Source of the DNA: an uncultured Clostridia bacterium
GTDB taxonomy: Bacteria > Bacillota > Clostridia > Peptostreptococcales > Anaerovoracaceae
Direction: 5' to 3'
Assembly (NCBI GenBank): GCA_944382925.1
Contig: CALWNX010000131.1
Location: forward strand, 1 to 35,994
DNA length: 35,994 nucleotides
The position numbers and the translations under genes were made by a program. This document shows, one piece after another, positions 17,282 to 24,665 of the stretch (within the stretch, counting starts at the first letter, position 1; every line of letters starts with the position of its first letter). The notes under the pieces are model-generated. The model did not search any database and was not told where the DNA came from. It saw only the letters and a program-made list of their open reading frames with translations.

Positions 17282-17893
17282 ATGAATAAAATCGAAGTCA
17301 ACGCGCTGGGGCAGCAGTGCCCGATCCCTGTCGTCATGACGACCAAGGCGCTCAAGGAAATGAAGGAGGCTGGCATCGTCGCAGTCCACGTCGATAACGA
17401 GGTGGCGGTGCAGAACGTACTCCGTCTGGCGCAGAGCCAGAATCTTGAGGCCAAAAGCGAAAAGCAGGGCGAAAAGCATTACGTCATTTCCATCAGTGCG
17501 ACCGGCGCGCCGATTGCCAAAGAAGAGGAGAGCATCTCCTGCGCGCCTGATATGCGCGGCGATACCGTCGTCGTCATCAGCGCAGATCGCATGGGCGAGG
17601 GCAACGACGAGCTGGGCAGGGTGCTGATCAAGAGCTTCATCTACGCAGTTTCGCAGCTTGCGGTGCTGCCGAAGGCCATGATCTTCTATAACGGCGGCGC
17701 GACGCTGACGGTTGAAGGCTCGGAATCTCTTGAGGATCTCAAGAACATGGAGGCTCAGGGCGTGCAGATCATGACCTGCGGCACCTGCCTCGACTATTAC
17801 AAGCTCAAGGACAAGCTGGCGGTGGGCTCGATCAGCAACATGTACAGCATCGTGGAGACCATGAACGGAGCCGGCAGGATCCTCCGTCCGTAA
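17282..17893 (+). CDS. yedF: YedF-type protein: TusA-like domain plus DsrE-like domain, linked to selenium metabolism
   Basis: 203 aa. The N-terminal TusA/SirA-like sulfur-carrier domain (1-70) begins MNKIEVNALGQQCPIP with the conserved CPxP Cys13. The second half (about 95-200) is DsrE/DsrF-like (DTVVVISADRMGEGNDELG, MIFYNGG, IMTCGTCLDYY). In Clostridia this two-domain protein co-occurs with selenium-utilisation genes and is thought to handle sulfur or selenium. Ribosome site GGAGG. The DUF3343 gene follows 12 nt later, a known pairing. selD and selA are not in this window, so selenium use by the organism is not shown here. Confidence 0.88.
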   Translation: MNKIEVNALGQQCPIPVVMTTKALKEMKEAGIVAVHVDNEVAVQNVLRLAQSQNLEAKSEKQGEKHYVISISATGAPIAKEEESISCAPDMRGDTVVVISADRMGEGNDELGRVLIKSFIYAVSQLAVLPKAMIFYNGGATLTVEGSESLEDLKNMEAQGVQIMTCGTCLDYYKLKDKLAVGSISNMYSIVETMNGAGRILRP

Positions 17894-17905
17894 GCGGAGC
17901 AGGGT

Positions 17906-18142
17906 ATGCGTAACAGAGAACTGAGACTGATAATTACTTTCAATTCCACCACCGATGCGATGCAGTTTGAAAAATTTTGCCGCGCGCAGGGGATAGAGGG
18001 GCGTCTGATCCCGGTGCCGCGCACAATATCGGCAAGCTGCGGCCTCTGCTGGCGGGCCCGGCCTGAGGATCAGCAGCGCATCGAGGCCGGCATCGCTGAG
18101 GCGCGTCTTGCGGTCGCGGGATTATATCAGATGGTGATATGA
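17906..18142 (+). CDS. DUF3343 putative Se/S carrier-like protein
   Basis: 78 aa. The fold pattern is that of DUF3343: LRLIITFNSTTDAMQFEKFC, then GRLIPVPRTISASCGLCWRA with a CxxC (Cys45, Cys48), ending in a short helix and strand. Its neighbour YedF and the family name 'putative Se/S carrier-like' suggest thiol- or selenol-linked transfer, which is inference. A GGAGCAGGG ribosome site overlaps the yedF stop region. The next 548 bp hold repeats and no convincing gene. Confidence 0.85.
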   Translation: MRNRELRLIITFNSTTDAMQFEKFCRAQGIEGRLIPVPRTISASCGLCWRARPEDQQRIEAGIAEARLAVAGLYQMVI

Positions 18143-18605
18143 CGGGGCGCGATTCGTCCTTCGGCTCGGGCGCGCTGGCGCCTGGCCAAAACGCGCGCGC
18201 TGGCGCTTGCCGGCGATTTCCCTCTAAACACTTTGGATCAGGCGTGCAAGGGAGCAGAGGACAAAATTTTCTCCTCTCTTTGCCAGGCCTGTCTTGCGTA
18301 AGGGAATTTTTCAGCTTTGTGGCCGGAAAAACTGTTAAAAAACCGGGCCGAAAGCGGCAAATCATTGCTTGAACAAGCTCTTTCTGCCGTGTTATATTCT
18401 CAAGCACCGAAATAAAAGTCATTAGAGAATATAATTTTGTCCTCTGCTCCCTTGAGACGGACTAGTGGAATTAAATGAGGAGAAAATTTTGTCCTCCGGC
18501 TCGGGGCGCGCTTTTTCCTTCGGCCAGGCGCGCTTTTCCCTTCGGCTCGGGCGCGCTTCGCGCTCTGGTGCGGGCACGCTTCGCGTTCGCTTGCGCCGGG
18601 ATGAT
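18143..18605. repeat. Repeat-rich, non-coding stretch between DUF3343 and the SASP gene
   Basis: CTTCGGCTCGGGCGCGCT occurs near 18160 and again near 18541, with related GC-rich strings (GGCCAGGCGCGCTT, GCTTCGCG) between 18490 and 18600. Between them lies an element framed by a perfect 22-bp inverted repeat. The open frames here are built of repeats (Ser/Gly/Arg-rich) and I do not call them genes. Confidence 0.6.
18217..18480. repeat. Element framed by a perfect 22-bp inverted repeat
   Basis: CAAGGGAGCAGAGGACAAAATT (two halves: CAAGGGAGCAG and AGGACAAAATT, 18247-18268) recurs inverted and without mismatch at 18433-18454, framing 208 bp. Each arm is preceded outwards by 21 variable bp and a CCTC(T/A) block (18217-18225 on the left, about 18476-18480 on the right). 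The interior holds an imperfect hairpin (GGCCGG...CCGGGCC) and promoter-like TTGAAC/TATATT (18369-18398). A related single arm lies at 30665-30727. Confidence 0.65.
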
Positions 18606-18644
18606 ATGAAAAACGCCCAGGGGGCGTCTTGCTCCCTGAGCGTT
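18606..18644 (-). terminator. Terminator of the SASP gene
   Basis: On the minus strand AACGCTCAGGG pairs with CCCTGGGCGTT (11 bp, one G-U), followed by TTTTC. It lies about 50 nt after the SASP stop codon. Confidence 0.75.
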
Positions 18645-18692
18645 CTTCTGTCTGTTAAGAAATATAAGGATAAATATTTTCTGGCGGAAAAG

Positions 18693-18902
18693 TTATTTTC
18701 CGGACAGCTGTCTTTCAGCCATTTCAACCAGCTTCTTGGTCATATAGCCGCCTACATAGCCATTCTGTCTGGCAGTCAGGTTACCCTTATCAGCCTGTTC
18801 GTAGTTGGAAAGTCCAAGCTCGTTGGCAACCTCAGTCTTGAGACTGTTCAGAGCAGGCTTAGCATTCATGTTCATCTTATCCTGTAATGACATTTTGTTC
18901 AC
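18693..18902 (-). CDS. Alpha/beta-type small acid-soluble spore protein
   Basis: 69 aa. SASPs coat and protect DNA in the dormant endospore and are degraded at germination. The sequence has the family core: LKTEVANELGL (22-32, including the GPR-protease site region) and GNLTARQNGYVGGYMTKKL (40-58), ending VEMAERQLSGK. A strong GGAGGTG ribosome site precedes the ATG. It is monocistronic on the minus strand, divergent from rsmD, with its own terminator. It is direct evidence for an endospore former. Expression in the forespore from a sigma-G promoter is expected from family knowledge. Confidence 0.97.
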   Translation of the reverse strand: MNKMSLQDKMNMNAKPALNSLKTEVANELGLSNYEQADKGNLTARQNGYVGGYMTKKLVEMAERQLSGK

Positions 18903-18938
18903 CTCCTATTACACCAATAGTGTTACACGGGGCAATTT

Positions 18939-18945
18939 TATTATG
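18939..18945 (-). promoter_or_regulatory. Possible sigma-G/F -10 element of the SASP gene
   Basis: On the minus strand CATAATA fits the forespore -10 pattern CATnnTA, about 37 bp before the start codon. The -35 is not convincing (an ATTCATT string lies upstream), so this is a weak call. Confidence 0.35.
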
Positions 18946-19033
18946 TGATGCAATAAATGGCAAATGAATTGCTTTTGCTGCGCCGATAGGTTAATATATA
19001 ATCAGAATTATTTTTGACGGGAGAAAAAATTTT

Positions 19034-19570
19034 ATGAGGATTATCGCCGGAGATTTCAAGGGACGCAGGCTCAAGACGCCGGAAGACTATCAGATCAGGC
19101 CGACCACCGATAAGGTTAAGGAAGCGATGTTCAGCATTGTCGCGCCCTGGATACCGGGCGGTGTATGCGTAGATCTCTTTGCCGGCACCGGCAACCTCGG
19201 GCTGGAAGCGCTTTCGCGCGGGGCGGCCAGATGCTATTTCTGCGACAATTCGGCCAGGAGTCTGGCGATCATCAGAAGCAACATCGAATACTGCCGCGCG
19301 CAGGAGCGGGCAGCAGTGCTGGCCGGCGATTTTGCCAGCGCGCTTGAGCGCATAAAAGAAAAGGCGGATCTCATCCTGCTCGATCCGCCTTACGATAAGG
19401 ACCTGTATGAAGAATGCCTGACGCTGATTGACTCGCTCGATATTCTGGCCGATGACGGTATCGTCGTGGCTGAGCACCGCCGCGAGCTGGCGCTGCCGCA
19501 GACGGCAGGCAGGCTGGAAATGATCAAGGAGCGCCGCTACGGAAGCATCGTTCTCAGCATCTACCAGTAG
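19034..19570 (+). CDS. rsmD: 16S rRNA (guanine966-N2)-methyltransferase RsmD
   Basis: 178 aa, full length. It begins MRIIAGDFKGRRLKTP, the typical RsmD start. SAM binding is at VDLFAGTGNLGLEALSRG (about 46-63), and the catalytic motif is LLDPPYDKD (about 116-124). It methylates G966 of 16S rRNA in the small subunit. A GGGAGAAA ribosome site precedes the ATG. TATAAT at 18997-19002 may be its -10, with a poor -35. It converges with the E2-like gene, with only 10 bp between the stops. coaD, its usual neighbour, is about 7.4 kb away. Confidence 0.96.
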   Translation: MRIIAGDFKGRRLKTPEDYQIRPTTDKVKEAMFSIVAPWIPGGVCVDLFAGTGNLGLEALSRGAARCYFCDNSARSLAIIRSNIEYCRAQERAAVLAGDFASALERIKEKADLILLDPPYDKDLYEECLTLIDSLDILADDGIVVAEHRRELALPQTAGRLEMIKERRYGSIVLSIYQ

Positions 19571-19580
19571 GCAGTAGCCC

Positions 19581-20432
19581 CTAATAATTGACTTCCTCGC
19601 TGAGCGGCTTTTCCAGCAGCTCGGGATTTTCCAGCAGCACGCGCAGCAGCTTGATCGTGCGCGAGTAATAATAGCCGTCGGCCAGCCTTTCGTCGATCGT
19701 GAGGCCGATGTCGACGCATTCGCGCATTTTCAGCTTATTGTCGCCCTCGTAGACAGGGCGCTTTTTCTTTTCTCCCACCACGCAGAAGACAGAGCAGGTG
19801 CCCCAGTTGGTCAGATGGTGATAGGCGGCCTTGAGGCCGATGGAGCCGAGGTTGGCCAGCACTGCCGAAGCGTAGAAAGGGTCGGAAGCGATGATGGCGC
19901 GCGGCATCCAGCCATGACGGTCGAGAAAACGGGCGAGGGCGCCGACCATCTTCAGCAGCACGCCGGGCAGCTTCTGGATGATGTCCATGCTGGCGGTGGA
20001 GGGATCTTTTTCCTCCTTGCTGCGGCAGAGGGCGATCTGCTTTTTGATTTCCTCCCGCACGGTCTCGATCGTGTAATCGGGCTTTGAATGGATGAAGGCC
20101 AGCGCTTCGCCGCCGTCGTCGGCGAATTCTTTTTTCACGGTAAAGGCGGCCGAAACCTCGTTACGCTGGTACATGGTCTTGTTGGCGATAAAACGGTTCA
20201 TCTTCGGACGCAGGGTGATGACCTTCAGCAGGGCCGTGACCATGATCTGAAAGAGGTTGTATTCGTAGTCAGGATGCTCGCTGTTCTTTTTCTCCAGATA
20301 GGCGTTGATGGCCGTAAGGTCGATGCGCTCGCTGATGAAGGCTTCGTTGTCGCAGCGGTTAGGGTACATCAGCGGCATGATGCAGTGCATCGAGGTGATA
20401 TTTTTCAGTTTTTTGCCGTCTTTTCTGTTCAT
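19581..20432 (-). CDS. Stand-alone E2/CAT-fold acyltransferase-like protein
   Basis: 283 aa resembling the catalytic domain of 2-oxo-acid dehydrogenase E2 / chloramphenicol acetyltransferase, without lipoyl or E1-binding domains. The best segment is IASDPFYASAVLANLGSIGL (181-200) followed by YHHLTNWGT. The C-terminal TIDERLADGYYYSRT (246-259) matches the E2 motif DHRxxDG, but Glu248 stands where active E2 enzymes have catalytic His. From memory, this substitution is shared by a group of free-standing clostridial homologues, so the protein may not be a classical acyltransferase. AGGAGG ribosome site. It is the third gene of the response regulator-kinase operon, 26 nt after the kinase. Function unknown. 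Confidence 0.75.
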   Translation of the reverse strand: MNRKDGKKLKNITSMHCIMPLMYPNRCDNEAFISERIDLTAINAYLEKKNSEHPDYEYNLFQIMVTALLKVITLRPKMNRFIANKTMYQRNEVSAAFTVKKEFADDGGEALAFIHSKPDYTIETVREEIKKQIALCRSKEEKDPSTASMDIIQKLPGVLLKMVGALARFLDRHGWMPRAIIASDPFYASAVLANLGSIGLKAAYHHLTNWGTCSVFCVVGEKKKRPVYEGDNKLKMRECVDIGLTIDERLADGYYYSRTIKLLRVLLENPELLEKPLSEEVNY

Positions 20433-20458
20433 GATAATTTCCTCCTTTTAAGCTGTAA

Positions 20459-21565
20459 TCAGTTTGAGGTCCAAGGCAAGTTGACCGTAAATACAGTCCT
20501 GTCGTCTTTGCTTTCGACTTCCACACTTCCTTCGTGCAGCTCGACGACGCGTTTGACTATGGCCAGGCCCACGCCGTTGCCTTCGGTGGCATGAGATTCG
20601 TCTGCCTGATAAAACTTGTTGAATATTTTTTCGCGTTTATCGCGGGGAATGCTGCTGCCGCTGTTAGCGATGGAAACGCTGAGCCGGGAGGCATAAGGCG
20701 CGGCGGTGATGGCGATGACGCCATGCGGAGGCGCAAATTTGATGGCGTTGTCGAGCAGATTGATCCATACCTGCTTGAGGAGCTCTTCGCTGGCGGTGAC
20801 GTTGTACTCGTCCATTTCAAAATCAATCTCAAGCGCCTTCTTTTCCCATTTGCGGCTTAAGAGCAGCACGCAGGAGCGCAGCTGCTCGCTGAGGTTAAAA
20901 CATCCGGTATCGGTGAGGATGGTCTGATTTTCGACGCGCGTGAGGTTGAGGACGTTGGTGGCCATTTCGCTCAGGCGCAGCGATTCTTCCTCGATGACGG
21001 CCAGATATTCCTTTTTTTGCTCGTCGCTGAGACGGCCGCGCAGAAGCAGCTTGGCAAAGCCGGCGATAGAAACGATCGGCGTTTTGAACTCGTGGGAAAA
21101 ATTATTGACGAAGTCGCTGCGCAAAACTTCCGTATTTTCCAGCTCTTCGGCCATGCGGTTGAAGCTGCCGCAGATTTCCGCCACAAAGGGCTGCCGGCTC
21201 CACCAGGGGCTGGGAGCAAGGCGCACCCTGTAATCGCCCTGCGCAAGGCGGTTCATGCTGTTGATGAGCATGTTGACCGGTTTGAGCAGCACGCGGCTGA
21301 GGATGAAGGCGGTCAGAAAGCCCACCACCAGGCTGAACAGGGCGAAGAACAAAAGCACGCTGGTCGTGGAGGACATGCTCGCGCTCAGGCCGCTGATTAT
21401 TTCGGCTCCGGCCAGCAGGTACATGGCGATGCCGACGATGATGACCGTGATCAGCAGGGAGCCGAGGACGATGCCGGTAAATATGAGCGTCAGCGAGCCG
21501 CGGTGCGGACGGTCTTGGTGCAGCATTTTTCTGTTTTTCTTCATGTTGCTCTTGTTATTGCTCAT
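20459..21565 (-). CDS. Membrane sensor histidine kinase
   Basis: 368 aa. Two membrane segments (about 25-52 and 67-93) flank only a very short outside loop of some 14-16 residues, followed by HAMP (about 92-145). The HisKA domain carries FVNNFSHEFKTP with His158 as the phospho-acceptor. The ATPase domain has an N-box (LLDNAIKF), a G1-like segment (SIANSGSSIP) and GNGVGLAIVKRVVELH. Lacking a large sensor domain, it is likely an intramembrane-sensing kinase of the envelope-stress type (inference). It follows the response regulator by 6 nt and is presumably its partner. Confidence 0.95.
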   Translation of the reverse strand: MSNNKSNMKKNRKMLHQDRPHRGSLTLIFTGIVLGSLLITVIIVGIAMYLLAGAEIISGLSASMSSTTSVLLFFALFSLVVGFLTAFILSRVLLKPVNMLINSMNRLAQGDYRVRLAPSPWWSRQPFVAEICGSFNRMAEELENTEVLRSDFVNNFSHEFKTPIVSIAGFAKLLLRGRLSDEQKKEYLAVIEEESLRLSEMATNVLNLTRVENQTILTDTGCFNLSEQLRSCVLLLSRKWEKKALEIDFEMDEYNVTASEELLKQVWINLLDNAIKFAPPHGVIAITAAPYASRLSVSIANSGSSIPRDKREKIFNKFYQADESHATEGNGVGLAIVKRVVELHEGSVEVESKDDRTVFTVNLPWTSN

Positions 21566-21571
21566 TTCGTT

Positions 21572-22246
21572 CTATTTTAATTTTACGGCCTTGTAGCCTA
21601 GGCCTCTGACAGAAATTATTTCAAAATCGTCCCAGCCTTCAAAGCGCTTGCGCAGACGGCCGATGTGGACGGTGACGGTCTCCCAGCCGGTGTCGCAGTC
21701 GGCGCCCCAGATCTCGTCCATCAGCTGGATGCGGGTGAAGATCTTGTCGGGGTAGGAGAGGAGCTTGTACAGAAGGAGGAATTCTTTCTGCGGCAGGATA
21801 TGCGTCTGCCCGTTCCTGCTCACCGAAAGCGTGTCGTAGTCCAAAACGGCCTCGCCGACGGTGATGCGGCGTTCGCTGGCGATGCGGGAGCGGCGCAGCA
21901 GCGCTTTGATGCGCAGCAGCATTTCCTCTTCATCTATCGGTTTGGTCATATAATCGTCAGTGCCGACGATAAAGCCCCTGTGCTTGTCCTCCGGCAGCAT
22001 TCTGGCCGAAATCATCAGGATCGGCAGGTTGTTGTCGTTTTCGCGCAGCAGGCGGGTAAATTCGTAGCCGTCCATCACCGGCATCATGATATCGAGCACT
22101 ACCAGATCGATATGCGTTTTGTCCATGAGCGCCAGTCCCTCTGCGCCGTCAGAAGCTGTGAAAACATCGTAGCCCTCGCTTTCGAGCACCGCTCTGAGCA
22201 GCAGGCGGGTATTTTTATCGTCGTCGATGACGAGAATATTTACCAT
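21572..22246 (-). CDS. OmpR/PhoB-family response regulator
   Basis: 224 aa. The receiver domain (1-115) has the acidic pocket DDD at 8-10, phospho-acceptor Asp52 in VVLDIMMP and the conserved Lys in DYMTKP. A winged-helix DNA-binding domain follows (about 130-224), with LPQKEFLLLYKLLSYP, ELIW-like MDEIWG, TVTVHIGRLRKR and VRGLGYKAV. It heads a leftward operon with the histidine kinase and the E2-like gene. An inverted repeat (22282-22293 / 22352-22363) in the upstream region could be a binding site for it. Confidence 0.96.
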   Translation of the reverse strand: MVNILVIDDDKNTRLLLRAVLESEGYDVFTASDGAEGLALMDKTHIDLVVLDIMMPVMDGYEFTRLLRENDNNLPILMISARMLPEDKHRGFIVGTDDYMTKPIDEEEMLLRIKALLRRSRIASERRITVGEAVLDYDTLSVSRNGQTHILPQKEFLLLYKLLSYPDKIFTRIQLMDEIWGADCDTGWETVTVHIGRLRKRFEGWDDFEIISVRGLGYKAVKLK

Positions 22247-22281
22247 ATTATATCACCTCGTAATATTATGATCGCACAGCC

Positions 22282-22363
22282 AGATAAACTGAATCTCAAC
22301 TGCCGGCAGGGCACGGGGCGGTTTGCGGGCCGGCGGGCAAAAAAGTTTCTTTTCAGTTTATCT
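22282..22363. promoter_or_regulatory. 12-bp inverted repeat in the divergent promoter region
   Basis: AGATAAACTGAA (22282-22293) and TTCAGTTTATCT (22352-22363) are perfect inverted repeats 58 bp apart, between the divergent response-regulator and acyltransferase genes. A TATAAT at 22372-22377 follows the right copy. This may be an operator for the adjacent regulator, or part of two divergent promoters. Confidence 0.4.
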
Positions 22364-22419
22364 TGCGCAGATATAATTTTTCCTGTACACTTAAAAGGTC
22401 AGCCACGAAAGGAACAGCT

Positions 22420-23202
22420 ATGACAAACACGCACGAAACAGCCAGAAAATTCAACTTTCTCTATCGCATCATCAAATTTTTCGTCTGGCTTTTTTATCCC
22501 CGCACAGAGGTCGTAGGGGCGGAAAATCTTCCGGCCGAGCCGGCGATCATCGTCGGCAATCATTCCAAGATGAACGGCCCGATCGCCTGCGAGCTCTATT
22601 TTCCGGGCAAAAGATATATCTGGTGCGCGGCGGAAATGATGTCCGTCCGCGAGGTGCCGGCCTACGCCTTCCGCGACTTCTGGTCGCATAAGCCCGCCTG
22701 GTGCCGCTGGTGGTTCCGCCTGCTTTCGTATATCATCGCGCCGTTTTCGTCCTGCATTTTCAACAATGCCGGCACGATCGCCGTCTATCGAGACAGACGT
22801 ATAGTCCACACCTTTCATGAGTCGGAGGCTCGCCTGACAGAAGGGGCGAGCGTGATCATCTTTCCGGAGCACGATGTGCCGTATAACAATATCGTCTGCC
22901 AGTTTCAGGACGGCTTCGTCGACGTAGCGCGCATGTACTATAAAAAGACGGGGCGCGAGCTCGACTTTGTGCCTCTTTATGTGGCTCCGGCGCTGAAAAA
23001 AATGTATATCGGCAGGCCCGTAAGGTTTGACGCTTCTGCGCCTATCAAAGAAGAAAAGGAGCGCATCTGCCGCCTGCTGGCCGAGGAAATCACGGACATT
23101 GCCCGCCGGCTGCCGCTGCACAGGGTCGTCCCATATCAAAATATACCGAAAAAAGAGTATCCCGTCAATACGCAGATCTGTGAGAAAGGAGCAGGAAATT
23201 GA
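22420..23202 (+). CDS. PlsC-like lysophospholipid acyltransferase family protein
   Basis: 260 aa from the ATG at 22420 (AAAGGA ribosome site about 8 nt upstream). A hydrophobic N-terminus (about 12-27) suggests membrane association. The PlsC-type pattern is AIIVGNHSKMNGP (42-54) and IIFPEHDVPYNN. The usual HX4D catalytic motif has Gly53 in place of Asp, and the usual FPEG is FPEH. I believe a clade of clostridial homologues has this form, but I cannot check. If active it would acylate a lysolipid or similar acceptor at the membrane. The stop overlaps the PAP2 gene by 4 nt, so the two probably act in one lipid pathway. Confidence 0.75.
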   Translation: MTNTHETARKFNFLYRIIKFFVWLFYPRTEVVGAENLPAEPAIIVGNHSKMNGPIACELYFPGKRYIWCAAEMMSVREVPAYAFRDFWSHKPAWCRWWFRLLSYIIAPFSSCIFNNAGTIAVYRDRRIVHTFHESEARLTEGASVIIFPEHDVPYNNIVCQFQDGFVDVARMYYKKTGRELDFVPLYVAPALKKMYIGRPVRFDASAPIKEEKERICRLLAEEITDIARRLPLHRVVPYQNIPKKEYPVNTQICEKGAGN

Positions 23203-23873
23203 AAAAACCGATCGTAGATTATCGCCATTTTCGCCTCTCTCGGCTGAACGAGCCGCAGTTTTCGCATCTGAAGCTGCTGGCAGGGTGGATAGTCTATTTT
23301 ATCATGTACTTCCTCACCGAAAACCTGATCCCGGCCTCAAGCTGCCATGTGATGCACTGCTTTATCGATGATCTGATTCCTTTCAACGAGGTCTTCGTGA
23401 TTTTTTATGTGTCCTGGTATCTTCTGATCGTGGGCTCGCTTCTTTATTTCATGCTCTATAATATTGAAGGCTTTAAGAATCTTTCCAAATACATCATCAT
23501 CACGCAGGTGGTGGCGATGATGGTATATATCGTCTATCCGAGCCGTCAGGATCTGAGGCCGGAGGTCTTTGCCGACGACAATCTGCTCACGCAGCTGGTG
23601 GGACTGCTCTATACGGCCGACACCAATACCGGCGTCTGTCCGTCCCTGCACGTGGCTTATTCGCTGGGGATCGCCTCGGTCTGGATCAAGGAAAAGGATG
23701 TCAGCATTCTGGTCAGGACGTTTGTCGTGGTGCTGGCTGTCCTGATCTGCCTTTCGACGATGTTCATCAAGCAGCATTCGGCTGTCGACGTGATCGCCGC
23801 TCTGCCGCTGGGCCTGCTGGCCGAAATTCTCGTGTTTCACACCGATCTTCTGCGCCGCCGCCGGCGTTCTTGA
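23199..23873 (+). CDS. PAP2-family membrane phosphatase / lipid headgroup enzyme
   Basis: 224 aa starting at a TTG that overlaps the preceding stop (TTGA), with AGGAG 7 nt upstream. About five to six membrane segments are visible. PAP2 signatures are CPSLHVAYSL (147-156, His151) and STMFIKQHSAVDV (186-198, His193 and Asp197). Cys before PSLH and the membrane-enzyme layout resemble the branch containing phosphatidate phosphatases and inositolphosphotransferases. The substrate cannot be inferred. Basic C-terminal tail RRRRRS. Likely co-translated with the acyltransferase. Confidence 0.85.
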   Translation: MKKPIVDYRHFRLSRLNEPQFSHLKLLAGWIVYFIMYFLTENLIPASSCHVMHCFIDDLIPFNEVFVIFYVSWYLLIVGSLLYFMLYNIEGFKNLSKYIIITQVVAMMVYIVYPSRQDLRPEVFADDNLLTQLVGLLYTADTNTGVCPSLHVAYSLGIASVWIKEKDVSILVRTFVVVLAVLICLSTMFIKQHSAVDVIAALPLGLLAEILVFHTDLLRRRRRS

Positions 23874-23927
23874 CAGCAGGGGGCTTTTGTGATAACTTTT
23901 AAAGTAGTAAATGCTGTTTTGTTTTGT

Positions 23928-23980
23928 CGAAACGACATGCCTTGCGAAAACGACGAGGCTTGCCGCAGCGACAGGGAAGG
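23928..23980 (+). repeat. Three imperfect 17-18 bp tandem units just before pspA
   Basis: Units start at 23928, 23945 and 23963, each of the form CG(A/C)AA-CGAC-A/G-GC-TTG or a variant; the first two are closest. The first unit overlaps a TGTCG-AAA-CGACA dyad. It lies where a regulator or alternative sigma factor could act; I see no clear sigma-A promoter for pspA nearby. Confidence 0.35.
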
Positions 23981-23987
23981 ATAGGAT

Positions 23988-24662
23988 ATGGGAGTTTTAC
24001 AGAGATTCAGTCAAATCATGAGCGCCAACATTAATGCACTGCTGGATAAATGCGAGGATCCGGCGAAGATGATCGACCAGTACCTCAGAGAGATGAACGA
24101 AAATCTGGCGGAGGTCAAGTCGACGACCGCTTCGCTGATGGCCGAGGAAAAGAGATGCCAGCGCGACGTTGATTCCATCACCGCTGACAAGAGCAAGTGG
24201 GAAGACGTAGCCAAAAAGGCGCTTGCTGCCGGTAACGAGGAGGACGCCAAGAAGGCTCTGGCCAACAAGCTGGAGATCGAAGGCAGACTCGCTGTGGCGG
24301 AGAAAACGCTGGCGACGGCCAAGGCTAATACCGACAAGATGCAGCAGATGTACAACAAGCTGGTATCGGATATTTCCGAGCTCAATAACCGCCGCGCGCT
24401 GATCAAGTCCCAGGTGTCGATGGCCAAGGCCACCGAAAAAGCCAACGAGATCAATGATCTGGCCGATTCGAGCGAAGCCATGAACGCCTTCGGCCGCATG
24501 GAAGACAAGGCGCAGCGCATGCTCGACGAGGCGATGGCCAAGGCCGAGCTTGACGCCGAACCGGCGGACGAGTCTGAGGATCTGCTTGACAAGTATGCCG
24601 GCAACAGCTCAGCTGACGTTGATGCCGAGCTTGCCAAGCTGAAGAAGGAAATGGGTCTGTAG
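23988..24662 (+). CDS. pspA: PspA/IM30 (Vipp1-like) membrane-stress protein
   Basis: 224 aa, typical of the ESCRT-III-like PspA/IM30 family, which binds stressed membranes and limits proton leakage. It begins MGVLQRFSQIMSANINALLD, with an amphipathic helix, then EDPAKMIDQYLREM, the family signature near residues 23-36. Most of the remainder is Ala/Lys/Glu-rich coiled coil (about 38-180). GGAAGGATAGG lies before the ATG. The TPM-like gene follows with a 3-nt gap, as in Bacillus ydjF-ydjH-like clusters. Confidence 0.92.
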   Translation: MGVLQRFSQIMSANINALLDKCEDPAKMIDQYLREMNENLAEVKSTTASLMAEEKRCQRDVDSITADKSKWEDVAKKALAAGNEEDAKKALANKLEIEGRLAVAEKTLATAKANTDKMQQMYNKLVSDISELNNRRALIKSQVSMAKATEKANEINDLADSSEAMNAFGRMEDKAQRMLDEAMAKAELDAEPADESEDLLDKYAGNSSADVDAELAKLKKEMGL

Positions 24663-24665
24663 GCC

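Noticed and set aside
18139-18372. 77-codon frame overlapping the end of DUF3343
   Set aside because: Composed of the GC-rich repeats and the inverted-repeat arm; no ribosome site or protein-like pattern.
18465-18887. 140-codon plus-strand frame across the repeats and the SASP gene
   Set aside because: Antisense to the clear SASP gene and its terminator; starts with repeat-derived sequence.
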